From: a virus
DNA length: 40,154 nucleotides
IMG/VR virus record: IMGVR_UViG_3300031227_000141
Span: 1-40,154 of that record
Strand: one strand, 5' to 3'
Below the pieces are notes generated by a model, which worked only from the letters and a program-made list of their open reading frames with translations, did no database searches and was not told where the DNA came from. Positions 1-7,530 of this stretch are shown here, piece by piece. Both the position numbers and the translations under genes were made by a program. Each line of letters opens with the position of its first letter. The first letter of the stretch is position 1.

Positions 1-190
1 AGAAACCCTGCTCACCTTCCGTGGTATCTTCCTCTTGTCCGCTGACAAAAGACTCGGCGATTTCAGTGATCTGCTCGTCGCTAAGAGACTCGATGTCGAC
101 GCCCTGGCCTTCCAGGTACTCGACGAGCTCGTTCTCTGCCGTTTTTTCCATATCGTTTGTGCCGTAGACACTTGCCAAAAAATCGTTCAT
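1..190 (-). CDS. Acidic protein, 3'-truncated by window edge (possible capsid-assembly protein)
   Basis: The first 63 codons of a leftward gene are visible and the reading frame is open to the window edge. ATG at 190 is preceded by GGAG with six bases between, and the start lies 11 bases after the prohead protease stop, so the gene is in the same operon. The visible part is strongly acidic (many Glu and Asp) and carries the string MEKTAEN near its N-terminus, similar to short EK-x-A peptides in neighbouring virion genes. Its position directly after a prohead protease is where scaffold or major capsid genes often lie in tailed phages, so an assembly role is a fair guess, but no family is recognised. 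Confidence 0.75.
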   Translation of the reverse strand, partial: MNDFLASVYGTNDMEKTAENELVEYLEGQGVDIESLSDEQITEIAESFVSGQEEDTTEGEQGF

Positions 191-200
191 GCTGAACTCC

Positions 201-2024
201 TTACATTCGTGATGCGTATTCTTTTCCTTTTTTAGACGCTATCTCCAAAACCTTCTTCAAATAAGGTTTGGCTGTTGGATAAGCGGCCACCAATCCACCC
301 GAAACTAACGCTGTGCTGACCCCAGGAGAGCTAGCGACAAGCTTGCCCGCCATTCCCAACTCTTTCCCACGCTGCTCTTCCTCTCTAAGATGTGCTGACA
401 GCATGTAAACTATTGGGGCTGTGCCTATAATGGGAAGAACCCATTTACCAGCACCAGCAGTTTTTGTACGCCCTGAGAGAGAATCATCGAGATCGGAGCC
501 TATAATCTCTGAGAGAATACTAGCGTCCTTCTCAATGGTCAGCACACACGACTCCATTACTTCAGGCAGGCGCTGCCTGTACCCAAGATAAGCGGCCCCT
601 ATCTTGTCGAGTAAGGGAGTAGACGCCTCTTTTATAGAAGGCTTTTTGTCCATGTGCGGGCGCACTCTTAATCGGCTCATTCTTCTACGTAATGGTGGTA
701 AGTACGCAGAGCGTTCCGATATTAATGATGTAAGTAATCTGGCTATAGCGGGAGAAAACATCTCCGGACCCATTTGAATAGAGTCATTGGCGCACTCAGC
801 CGGAGCGAATACACAGTCGTCCAACTCAGGGTCGGTGACTCCCATCTTAATGACGATAATCTTCTGAAACTCTCTTGGTTTCAGAGGTATCCCCAAACCA
901 GCCAGTGTGGACAGTGTATTTCCTAGGGGGTATTTAGACAGCCTATCCAACGTGTGATCTGGTATATCTTTTTCACTGTTGGAGAGCAACGCTACAGTAG
1001 GGCTATCCAGGTTAGTGGCCAGCTTCTTATCTATGTTGGCCGCCTTAGACAGCTTCCCCTCTTTTTTGATAGGTTTTTGGAAGAAGAACGACGTTGGTTC
1101 TGGTTCTCTTTTAGCCTCTGCTATCTTTTCCAGCTCGTAGTCCAAATCAAGGTCGTGGCCGTACAGGTCAGCTATATAAGCGGACGGGGGCTCCCCTCCG
1201 CGTGCACAAGCAGAGCAGCCAAAGCAGCCATACCCAGTAGCACTACACTCTTTACCGACATTAGCTAGTTTCTTCATGACCCTGGCAGTCTTATCTGCTC
1301 CGATAAAAACGAAGCTTATATCGAAGAACCTAGGATGCAGATTAACGACGTATACCCTGCCACCATTGGGAAGAGTTTTCCCCATCATGGTGCGTGCGTG
1401 CTCGCAGTAATCCGCTCTAGTCCGGGCTAAACCGGGGATCGGTTTAGCAGCGTGCCTCTCCAGCAACTCACGGGCCGGTACGTTTATAAGTTCACGCCAG
1501 TCTGGGTTGCATATACTGCACACGTCGAACGGAACCTTGCACCCCATAGACACTTCGGGGAACTGACCGGATTCTATTTTTTCTATGACGTCCAGACCGC
1601 CATTGACTTCGGCAAGATGTCTGTCCAAAGATACTATCAATTCCACTCGGTGCATCTTCGGATTCCAAGCAGCCAGATCAACTCTACCGAAAGAGTTTCG
1701 AGGATCTTTATTCTTGTGGTGCCTATAAGGAAAGGCGTACCTTTCAAATGTCTTATAGCCGTAGTCCTCAGGTCCTTCGTAACCAAGGACATCATCCGGG
1801 AATGCGTCCCCGTTGATATTAGGTCCCCAGTACTCATGAGAGCCAAGAGCATTGACCAGCACGTATATCTTAGCCGGGTCTGGGTCCAGAGCGTCCATGA
1901 ACTGAGCTACTTTAGGCAACAGAGGAGCAGCAAACTTCTCCAGGGATGCGGCTTTGTTGATAACAACAGCTGCATTCTCCCCGGTCCTCTCGTTGAAATT
2001 TTTGAAGCTCAGTATTTTGTTCAT
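201..2024 (-). CDS. Prohead maturation serine protease with long C-terminal extension
   Basis: This probable prohead protease of the HK97/Mu-I-like class should cleave scaffold and capsid precursors during head maturation. The N-terminal 245 residues carry the family pattern: a His pair at 102-103 (YRHHKNKDP) followed by FGRV, a beta segment, then the serine in PEVSMG (Ser159) and a DISFVF strand near 235-240. An unusual insertion after the serine has Cys169-x2-Cys172 and Cys207-x-His209, which could bind zinc. A second cluster, Cys260, 267, 270 and 273, follows. The remaining 300 or so residues are atypical and include two hydrophobic stretches (about 525-545 and 570-587). At 607 residues it is about two to three times the usual length, so a protease-scaffold fusion is possible. 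It is one base from the upstream gene. The fold assignment is fairly secure. The role of the extension is unknown. Confidence 0.82.
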   Translation of the reverse strand: MNKILSFKNFNERTGENAAVVINKAASLEKFAAPLLPKVAQFMDALDPDPAKIYVLVNALGSHEYWGPNINGDAFPDDVLGYEGPEDYGYKTFERYAFPYRHHKNKDPRNSFGRVDLAAWNPKMHRVELIVSLDRHLAEVNGGLDVIEKIESGQFPEVSMGCKVPFDVCSICNPDWRELINVPARELLERHAAKPIPGLARTRADYCEHARTMMGKTLPNGGRVYVVNLHPRFFDISFVFIGADKTARVMKKLANVGKECSATGYGCFGCSACARGGEPPSAYIADLYGHDLDLDYELEKIAEAKREPEPTSFFFQKPIKKEGKLSKAANIDKKLATNLDSPTVALLSNSEKDIPDHTLDRLSKYPLGNTLSTLAGLGIPLKPREFQKIIVIKMGVTDPELDDCVFAPAECANDSIQMGPEMFSPAIARLLTSLISERSAYLPPLRRRMSRLRVRPHMDKKPSIKEASTPLLDKIGAAYLGYRQRLPEVMESCVLTIEKDASILSEIIGSDLDDSLSGRTKTAGAGKWVLPIIGTAPIVYMLSAHLREEEQRGKELGMAGKLVASSPGVSTALVSGGLVAAYPTAKPYLKKVLEIASKKGKEYASRM

Positions 2025-2025
2025 T

Positions 2026-2571
2026 CTACTTCCAGAGGGTTCCCGGATCTTCTTTGTGCGTTTGCGACAAGGCCTTTCCCATCATATCGGTGGGAACCTT
2101 CACTCCTGCCTGAGAGATACTCTGGAGTTTAGCCCTAGCTTCGAGTAAGCTCTTTACCTCTTCAGGATCTATCTTCGGGACTCCGGACTCATCGGCCCTA
2201 GAAGCGGCCCTTCTCACAAACTGCCCAGCGATCACAGGGTTCTGGGCGAACGGTGCATTGAATCTATGCAATACATCGAAGGCCAACTCTCTGGTGACCG
2301 GCTGGTACTTTTGCAGGTCAGGGTTGGTCTTCATCATCTTGCCATAATATCTACTTTTGCCGAGTACGCGTTTTGAGGACTCTATCCCCTCATCAACGCC
2401 GGTGAAGGCTTTAGCGGCAACGTAGCCGCCCGTAGCTAGGCCCGCTCCCGCCAACGCTCCCGCAAGGTATCTGGAGTCTTTTATTTTCTTCCACGGTATA
2501 GCAGCTCTCTTTTCAAAGGCACTCCAATTACCCGATGCTACCTTCTCGAATGCTTCTTGTCTTGTATCCAC
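2026..2571 (-). CDS. Small virion-module protein with EKxA motifs and a Gly/Ala hydrophobic segment
   Basis: A 181-residue protein with no recognised family. The first 25 residues contain two copies of a short motif, AFEKVA and AFEKRA. Next comes a Gly/Ala-rich hydrophobic stretch (about residues 36-56) that could cross a membrane or pack in a virion core, then a charged helical region. Similar N-terminal motifs occur in the genes at 12084-12404 and 12406-13050. The start overlaps nothing: the upstream gene stops two bases earlier. Its place between the prohead protease and an unknown head-region gene suggests an internal head or core component, by context only. Confidence 0.7.
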   Translation of the reverse strand: MDTRQEAFEKVASGNWSAFEKRAAIPWKKIKDSRYLAGALAGAGLATGGYVAAKAFTGVDEGIESSKRVLGKSRYYGKMMKTNPDLQKYQPVTRELAFDVLHRFNAPFAQNPVIAGQFVRRAASRADESGVPKIDPEEVKSLLEARAKLQSISQAGVKVPTDMMGKALSQTHKEDPGTLWK

Positions 2572-2573
2572 TG

Positions 2574-3473
2574 TTAGCTCCTTGCCGGATTGATTCTATT
2601 GACATTCCTCTTAATAAAATCATCCATTAAGTACTCTTCCCTGGACAGCATGGCCAGCATCCCCTCTGTTTCAGCCACCATCTCGGCTACTTTCACCATG
2701 CCTTCGATAGAGACGGACAGGGAGTGCTCTCTGTTGACAGCTATGTAAGCTGATTTACTCATCCCTATGGTCAGCTCATCGCCGTCACGTTTGAATCTAC
2801 GCATAAGCTCTTCAGCTATAGATCCAGCCGTAGCAGCGGCAATCTTTTCATTCGGACTTACCTGATCTATGACGTTAAGCACGTCACCAAAGGTGTAGCC
2901 CTCTGCCAGTGTAGTCTGCGCTTCCTGCGCGGCGTCACTAACAGTAACCATCAGAGTGTTCTTTAGAGAAGCAAGCTTCGATCGCTCATGTTCCACTTGG
3001 CCACTGATCTTGGAATGCATAGACCAGAAGGAGTGCAAGGGAGACTCTTCGCCGAGAGTCTCCCCCGACGTGGGTGGAAAGAGCTTTTCGATTGGTATTT
3101 CTAAAGAAGCAGCTTCTTTGTAATGGACTGGTGGGGAGTCATAGTCCATTACGGGAGGACCTGTTGGTTCGTCTCCACTATCACCGTCGGAGGGCATAGC
3201 CTCTCGTACGCCGTCCCTGGAAGCCAGATCAAACTCTACGTTCTTCTCGGCTTCTCCCTGGAACAACTGATCGAAAGCGTGGATGTTAGCAAACTCAACG
3301 ACCCTGGAGATCTGACGGTCGTTGATGTCGGGCGTATCGTGCAGTGTTTCGGATATGGCCTTGTTCAGAGACACGCCGTCTTTCAAGAATTTTTTAGCGG
3401 CCTGCTTACCAATAAACTCTAGCCGCTCTGGCTCGATCGAACCAGTAGATGTATCTACAAAGGTTGAGGGCAT
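2574..3473 (-). CDS. Virion/head-region protein of unknown function
   Basis: A 299-residue mostly helical, acidic protein with no recognised domain. It is the first gene of the head-assembly block and lies just downstream of the leftward promoter at 3508-3537. The ATG at 3473 has only a weak GGAAA upstream. The middle (about 85-120) is rich in Asp, Pro and Gly and looks like a linker. KEAASLEIPIEKLF and NEKIAAATAG carry the K-x-A pattern seen across this module. It leads an operon containing the prohead protease, so a scaffold, core or neck role is possible but unproven. Confidence 0.7.
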   Translation of the reverse strand: MPSTFVDTSTGSIEPERLEFIGKQAAKKFLKDGVSLNKAISETLHDTPDINDRQISRVVEFANIHAFDQLFQGEAEKNVEFDLASRDGVREAMPSDGDSGDEPTGPPVMDYDSPPVHYKEAASLEIPIEKLFPPTSGETLGEESPLHSFWSMHSKISGQVEHERSKLASLKNTLMVTVSDAAQEAQTTLAEGYTFGDVLNVIDQVSPNEKIAAATAGSIAEELMRRFKRDGDELTIGMSKSAYIAVNREHSLSVSIEGMVKVAEMVAETEGMLAMLSREEYLMDDFIKRNVNRINPARS

Positions 3474-3507
3474 AGCAGAGTTTCCGAATGCTTTGGGCCG
3501 CAGTCCT

Positions 3508-3537
3508 AGGATATTGACTAGGTACCACGATTGTCAA
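3508..3537 (-). promoter_or_regulatory. Sigma70-like promoter for the head-assembly block
   Basis: On the minus strand a perfect TTGACA (3537-3532) is followed after 18 bases by TATCCT (3513-3508). The predicted start of transcription is near 3501, about 28 bases before the ATG at 3473. The -35 box forms one arm of the inverted repeat shared with the opposite promoter. Confidence 0.55.
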
Positions 3538-3551
3538 GTGTTTTTCTTGAC
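3533..3551. repeat. Perfect inverted repeat joining two divergent -35 boxes (possible operator)
   Basis: GTCAAG (3533-3538), seven bases TGTTTTT, then CTTGAC (3546-3551). The left arm is the -35 region of the leftward promoter and the right arm that of the rightward promoter. A dimeric repressor could bind here and control both directions. The helix-turn-helix gene at 3600 is the obvious candidate. The repeat itself is directly seen, its role is inferred. Confidence 0.5.
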
Positions 3552-3575
3552 CTATTTCTCCAATGATATTAAAGT
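3547..3575 (+). promoter_or_regulatory. Possible sigma70-like promoter for the HTH gene
   Basis: TTGACC (3547-3552) is followed after 17 bases by TAAAGT (3570-3575), giving a start of transcription near 3582, about 18 bases before the ATG at 3600. The -10 match is modest. The position between two divergent genes supports it. Confidence 0.4.
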
Positions 3576-3599
3576 TATATCACTAGGTGGAGGCCTAAA

Positions 3600-4274
3600 A
3601 TGAACCTCATCTCTATCGCAGAAGCCGCCGCGATTTTAGAAGTCAGCACTAGAACTGTGTACAGCTACATCTTAAAGGGCCTGATACGAAAGGGGGAAAC
3701 CCAATCTACGGTGTCCGAAGAAGACGTACGCCTGCTCAAAGAAAGCAGGTATCTGGAGGAATTTACGCGGGTTGATTCGACTACAGTCAACAACTTATTG
3801 GTTAGAGTGAGGAGGCTAGAAAAACAAAACGAAGCACTTATTTCTTTATTAGGGGCTAGAGGAAGTCAACAAACGCTAACTGAAAGCCAACTAGTTGGAC
3901 TGCACGCACTATGCTCCAGGATAGAAAAGAGCCAGAACGTAGCCATCACGGACATCCAAGCAATAGCTCTTCTAATGATCCACATAGACGAACCCGGACT
4001 TACTAAGCTATGCGAGCTCAAGAAAGACAGCAAAGCCTGGGTGGTTCTCGTTAAAACAATGCGTAGAGTCATTCCAGGACTCCCGTCGTTCAAACAATTC
4101 CTAGGCGACCCCTTTATGGTGAAGACGCAGAAGATGCTGTTGCTTGGGTATGATAGGCTGAAAGAAGCAATAGTCCTAAGAGCAGAAATACACGGAGACA
4201 TCTACAGTAAAGGGGTCTCCTCCCTCCTGTCAGACAAACCATCCCGTAAGATACTGAAATTGCTAAAAATTTAG
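3600..4274 (+). CDS. MerR/excisionase-type helix-turn-helix protein, probable regulator
   Basis: A 224-residue protein with an N-terminal winged-helix DNA-binding segment of the MerR/excisionase kind: residues 4-31 read SIAEAAAILEV, turn, STRTVYSYILKGLI, followed by a short basic wing and an acidic VSEEDVRLLKE. Residues 60-83 look like a short coiled coil (VNNLLVRVRRLEKQNEALISLL), which would allow dimerisation. The C-terminal 130 residues are not recognised. GGTGGAGG (3587-3594) is a strong SD for the ATG at 3600. It is the first gene of a rightward island facing the head block, and a perfect inverted repeat lies 50 bases upstream, so it may regulate itself and the opposite operon. DNA binding is well supported by the motif. 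The target is inferred. Confidence 0.8.
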   Translation: MNLISIAEAAAILEVSTRTVYSYILKGLIRKGETQSTVSEEDVRLLKESRYLEEFTRVDSTTVNNLLVRVRRLEKQNEALISLLGARGSQQTLTESQLVGLHALCSRIEKSQNVAITDIQAIALLMIHIDEPGLTKLCELKKDSKAWVVLVKTMRRVIPGLPSFKQFLGDPFMVKTQKMLLLGYDRLKEAIVLRAEIHGDIYSKGVSSLLSDKPSRKILKLLKI

Positions 4275-4358
4275 CGTTATTGTTCCATAAGAGATTTGAA
4301 GGGAAAGGTACAGTTCTCTTCAAAACTCGAAGAACCACTTTTACCAAAAGGAGAGACA

Positions 4359-4688
4359 ATGGGATTCAAGGACACAATGAAATCGATTCTGGGTAACGAG
4401 AATACCCAGAACGCCATACTGTTTGGCTTGGGCGCTGGTGCCGGAGAGGCAGCAAAACGAACGAACGCCGGAGAAGCTCTCGGTGCGCTGCACCCCGCCG
4501 TGCGCGTAACTGTGTGCGGACTCACCTTGCTCGGTGCGGGCGCTGCGGCCAGGTCGGCGGCCAAAAGCCTCAAGAACGTGCGCGCCGCCCAAGCGGCCAA
4601 GAAAGAGGCCGAGGCCAAGGAGCCGAAAGCCGAGGCCGAGCCGAAAGCCGAGGCCAAGGAGCCGAAAGCCAAGAAGAAAGCGGCGTAA
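4359..4688 (+). CDS. Small Ala-rich hydrophobic protein with Lys/Glu/Pro repeat tail
   Basis: A 109-residue protein. The ATG at 4359 has AAAGGAGAG seven bases upstream, which favours it over any earlier start. The N-terminal half is rich in Gly and Ala, with two hydrophobic segments (about 19-29 and 47-62) that could be membrane spanning. The last 35 residues consist of repeated EAKEPKA/EAEPKA units ending in KKKAA, resembling the disordered basic tails of histone H1-like or nucleic-acid-binding proteins. It follows the HTH gene by 84 bases and is closed by a strong terminator. Function is unknown. Membrane anchoring with a charged cytoplasmic tail is one possibility and DNA condensation is another. 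Confidence 0.7.
   Translation: MGFKDTMKSILGNENTQNAILFGLGAGAGEAAKRTNAGEALGALHPAVRVTVCGLTLLGAGAAARSAAKSLKNVRAAQAAKKEAEAKEPKAEAEPKAEAKEPKAKKKAA
4611..4670 (+). repeat. Imperfect tandem repeat encoding the Lys/Glu/Pro tail
   Basis: Three adjacent units of 21, 18 and 21 bases (4611-4631, 4632-4649, 4650-4670). The first and third are identical and the middle one lacks one codon. They encode the EAKEPKA-like repeats at the end of the 4359-4688 gene, a layout typical of slippage-driven length change. Confidence 0.85.
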
Positions 4689-4702
4689 AGCCGCAGAGGA
4701 TA

Positions 4703-4730
4703 AGGGGGCTCGCGCCCCCTAGCTCTTTTT
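4703..4730. terminator. Rho-independent terminator between converging genes
   Basis: AGGGGGC (4703-4709), loop TCGC, GCCCCCT (4714-4720), then CTTTTT (4725-4730) on the plus strand. It lies between the rightward gene ending at 4688 and the leftward terminase ending at 4736. The T run favours rightward termination. Confidence 0.85.
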
Positions 4731-4735
4731 AGCTA

Positions 4736-6475
4736 CTAAAATACGTCAGGTCTTCTGTGAGGAAGTGTAGAGGCCAGGAAGCAGTACAGGAAAGAGTGAA
4801 AGGAGTCGTCCGTACTTCCTGGGTTATGTTTGTACTCATCCACTCTGGTCTGCTCGTTGAACTCAGAAAAGATGTTCATGAAATCCTGTGCGAAGGGCTT
4901 TCTAAACTCCTCCCACCGAGGGAACCTGAAGACGTTCCTGTTTTTTATAGCCTGGAAGACATCGGACATGATCTCTGTTCTGTTGACCATGAAGCGCTTA
5001 GCCTTAGGCTCCCACTTCATCTTCTCGCGCATAGAACTAGCGTACTGATAGATCATGACCCGCTTCTCGCCGTATCGATTCACTAGCTTACGGTTCTGGT
5101 AGAAGCCTCCACCGTAATCGCAACCAATAACGACAGGCTTCCACTGGTCTATGATGCGGATAATCTTCTCTACCTGCACGGTTGGGTCTATCTCCTGTCC
5201 CTCAAATCTGTACTGCAGAAACACGGTGAACCTGTCGTCTATATAGGCCGCCAGCGTAAGGACGGTGAACGAGGTGTGATGGATGCCATCTGCACCCCAG
5301 TCCAGCCCGGCGAATACAGCCCCTCCGGCTGCTAACTGTTTACGCAAGCCTACTATGGACTCGGAAGACATAGTAAGGTTTTCGTCGCAGTTTGCGAAAA
5401 CATCTTGCTGAGTAAGAGGGCGGCTACCAGAGTCGTAGCTAAGGCCTAGAATCTCATTGTAAAAGCGAGCGCGTCCATAGCGTATCTGATTATCAAGGAT
5501 ACTGGCCCAATCCACAAAGGGGACCATCAGCTGAGATATCCGATAACCTTCGAAGGGGGAAGCCGTACGCGGGTCAGGGTTCATGGACACCCAACTGGCA
5601 TCTTCATGGGCAGCGGTAATCGGTGCGCCGCATTTGTCACAGACCAGCCCGAACTTCCCTATGCTCTTCTCACTGACAATGTTCCAATAGCGGTAGTCCC
5701 CGCCGCCGCAGTTATCGCACGGGATCATCCACTCATTCTGAGTAGAAAACTCTGACCAGTAATACTCAATCGTATTGTCCAGGGTCTTAGGGGTTCCAGA
5801 GTACGTAAATATCTTGAAAGGGGAATGGAAAGCGCACTGCTCAATAACCGGGATATTATCCACCGAAACATCCTGGATCTCATCTATGTTGATTTTATCT
5901 GCCGGGATACCGCGGACGCGATCAGCAGATAAGAAGGCGTACCGGTAACGAATCATGGACCGGTTCACAGACTGCTTGATATTTATATTATCCACTAAGT
6001 CCAGCGGAAAGAAGGGCTTTAGTTTAGGACTCAGCTCGATGACGTTCTTGATGCGTTCTTGGGAGAACTCCTTAGTCTGCGTGTGTGTAGGGGACACGTA
6101 CAGGGTCGAAAAGTTAGACAGGATGCATGTGTACGCAAGGGAAGTGTTCCCTAGTGTCGTAGACTTTTCCACCTGTCGGCCGCACTTCAATAGAAGCTTA
6201 TTCGACTGTGTGTTGTACGGGTCTAGAAGGTAACGCCTGTCGTCAAAAGTGAATGGAATCAGCTTATTATTTACCTTGTCCGGGACTCTTATATAGAACT
6301 CGACAAACTGCGAGGGAAGAACCCTCTGTAAGCCCTGCGCCCGCACTGTCTTCAGCTTCTCCCCGATGTATTGAAACTCAGGGACAAGGATCGGGCTACC
6401 CGACCCATTCACGGGCCTTTGCCTTACTCTTCCGAATGTTTGCGCCAGATGCCTATTTCTGTTTACCAATGGCAT
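4736..6475 (-). CDS. Terminase large subunit (packaging ATPase and nuclease)
   Basis: This is the motor ATPase that packages the genome and the nuclease that cuts it. With the ATG at 6475 it has 579 residues. The ATPase half shows a Walker A-like loop GRQVEKST (99-106) and Walker B INIDEIQD (195-202), then the coupling segment TYSGTPKT. A zinc-ribbon pair, Cys253-x2-Cys256 and Cys279-x2-Cys282, precedes the nuclease, as in GpA-like terminases. The RNase H-type nuclease has acidic residues in AGLDWGADG (Asp392), GCDYGGG and the final STDDSFHSF. A TTG 36 bases further upstream is in frame but forms the first three bases of a TTGACA box and lacks an SD, so the ATG is preferred. Family membership is secure. 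The gene forms a leftward unit between a terminator and a divergent gene. Confidence 0.95.
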   Translation of the reverse strand: MPLVNRNRHLAQTFGRVRQRPVNGSGSPILVPEFQYIGEKLKTVRAQGLQRVLPSQFVEFYIRVPDKVNNKLIPFTFDDRRYLLDPYNTQSNKLLLKCGRQVEKSTTLGNTSLAYTCILSNFSTLYVSPTHTQTKEFSQERIKNVIELSPKLKPFFPLDLVDNINIKQSVNRSMIRYRYAFLSADRVRGIPADKINIDEIQDVSVDNIPVIEQCAFHSPFKIFTYSGTPKTLDNTIEYYWSEFSTQNEWMIPCDNCGGGDYRYWNIVSEKSIGKFGLVCDKCGAPITAAHEDASWVSMNPDPRTASPFEGYRISQLMVPFVDWASILDNQIRYGRARFYNEILGLSYDSGSRPLTQQDVFANCDENLTMSSESIVGLRKQLAAGGAVFAGLDWGADGIHHTSFTVLTLAAYIDDRFTVFLQYRFEGQEIDPTVQVEKIIRIIDQWKPVVIGCDYGGGFYQNRKLVNRYGEKRVMIYQYASSMREKMKWEPKAKRFMVNRTEIMSDVFQAIKNRNVFRFPRWEEFRKPFAQDFMNIFSEFNEQTRVDEYKHNPGSTDDSFHSFLYCFLASTLPHRRPDVF

Positions 6476-6492
6476 AGTTAGAGCGTATAGTA
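6462..6492 (+). promoter_or_regulatory. Possible promoter for the 6524 gene, overlapping the terminase promoter
   Basis: On the plus strand TTTACC (6462-6467) is followed after about 18 bases by TATAGT (6486-6491). The start of transcription would be near 6498, leaving a 26-base leader containing AAGGAG before the ATG at 6524. It overlaps the opposite promoter, so the two could compete. The hexamer matches are modest. Confidence 0.3.
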
Positions 6493-6511
6493 GCCTGTAC
6501 GTACCTGTCAA
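6484..6511 (-). promoter_or_regulatory. Sigma70-like promoter directly abutting the terminase start
   Basis: Minus-strand TTGACA (6511-6506), 16 bases, TATACG (6489-6484), then eight bases to the terminase ATG. Transcription would start about one or two bases before the ATG, which would give an essentially leaderless message. No SD is visible before the ATG. Confidence 0.45.
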
Positions 6512-6523
6512 GGAGATACTGAC

Positions 6524-6877
6524 ATGGACTTAGAAAAATGGTTGCAGGGAGTGGGGAGATCGATAGCCGCTGCCGTCGGGGCTGAGTTAAGCAGCGTGTC
6601 AATAAAAGGCACTGAGCACAGAAAACAGGTGACGATAACCCTAACCGGTAACAGCCCATTGTACCGAATGACAAGGACAGAAGTCAAAAGAGTAGCGCAA
6701 GCTATGGGCACTGAGCACGGGATACATGTAGGAGCCACTAAGATAAGCCCGTACACGTTCCAAATGGAGCTTTTCGTGCCACCCAAGAAAAGAATATTTG
6801 TGTTAGATACTATGACTCAGGACGAAATACGAGAGCTAAAGCGCGCCTCTTTTCTTAAGGCGAATAAGCCCGAATAA
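6524..6877 (+). CDS. Lone rightward small protein, unknown
   Basis: A 117-residue protein of mixed charge with no recognised family. The ATG at 6524 has a good SD, AAGGAG, eight bases upstream. It begins with an amphipathic helix (MDLEKWLQGVGRSIAAAVG), followed by beta-like segments (KQVTITLTG, YTFQMELFV) and a charged end. It is the only rightward gene between two leftward ones. Its start lies 48 bases from the terminase start and its last 42 bases overlap the end of the metallopeptidase gene on the other strand. The balanced amino-acid content and SD make it more credible than the opposite reading frame. It may be a separately expressed accessory gene. Confidence 0.7.
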   Translation: MDLEKWLQGVGRSIAAAVGAELSSVSIKGTEHRKQVTITLTGNSPLYRMTRTEVKRVAQAMGTEHGIHVGATKISPYTFQMELFVPPKKRIFVLDTMTQDEIRELKRASFLKANKPE

Positions 6878-7507
6878 CAGGCCTGCTCCCCCCAAAGCCA
6901 AGGCTCCTTTTGCTCTGTTTCTGTGGAAAGACAAGTCGTAAGATTTTAAGGCCTCTGGCTCTACAGCCGTTTTATCCTTGCTCTTCTTTACTTTAGACCA
7001 GGCTTCCCTTTCTATGTCCATGACTTGCTTGGTGAACGCGCGTCTGGACACAAGACTCAGAGGGCCGGGAAGGGAGTAATGCTTAGATTTTATATGGCCT
7101 AGCTCATGCTCTAGAATTACCTTCGTTACCTTCTTTGGGACTACTACAAAAGGCTTCCTACTCTTAGGGGTAAACCCGGCCATCCCATTTATTCTGTCAT
7201 CCAGTACCTGCTTCATGTCGATCTTTGCAAGTACACGGTCTTCTGCCCCGTACTCGTGGCCGTACCTCTTCATGAACGCGTTGACTTCTCTCTTAGTAGT
7301 GATGGGCTCCACCCCTTTAGGGAGCTTGATGTCCTTTATTTCTACTTTCTCCGCTTTCATAACGGCAGCCCAGTCGGGCGGGCTTGTCAATAAAGCCTTC
7401 CCGGCATCAGCGATCCCTACAGCTACTATCGGAATAGACATAGCCGTAAGAGCAGAGGCACCGGGAGCCCTCTTCAGCTTATCGAAAAATGTACTAAGAC
7501 CGGACAT
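6836..7507 (-). CDS. Membrane-associated HExxH zinc metallopeptidase-like protein
   Basis: A 223-residue protein with the zincin motif HELGH (residues 134-138) in a helix (VTKVILEHELGHIKSKHYS). IEREAW (165-170) downstream offers a Glu as third zinc ligand. Hydrophobic segments at 17-33 and about 200-216 flank the catalytic part, and the C-terminus is basic (RLKKRGAL), suggesting insertion in or contact with a membrane at both ends. It is the last gene of the leftward tail/RNA polymerase block, with an SD GAGG before the ATG. The motif is clear. Activity, substrate and whether it is packaged in the virion are unknown. A peptidoglycan or protein target during entry or lysis is one reading, processing of virion proteins another. 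Confidence 0.72.
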   Translation of the reverse strand: MSGLSTFFDKLKRAPGASALTAMSIPIVAVGIADAGKALLTSPPDWAAVMKAEKVEIKDIKLPKGVEPITTKREVNAFMKRYGHEYGAEDRVLAKIDMKQVLDDRINGMAGFTPKSRKPFVVVPKKVTKVILEHELGHIKSKHYSLPGPLSLVSRRAFTKQVMDIEREAWSKVKKSKDKTAVEPEALKSYDLSFHRNRAKGALALGGAGLLFGLIRLKKRGAL

Positions 7508-7530
7508 AGGAACCTCACGACGCTGCCGAG

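Noticed and set aside
1452-2132. 226-residue plus-strand frame opposite the prohead protease
   Set aside because: It overlaps a gene with clear protease motifs, shows no SD and has no recognisable domain.
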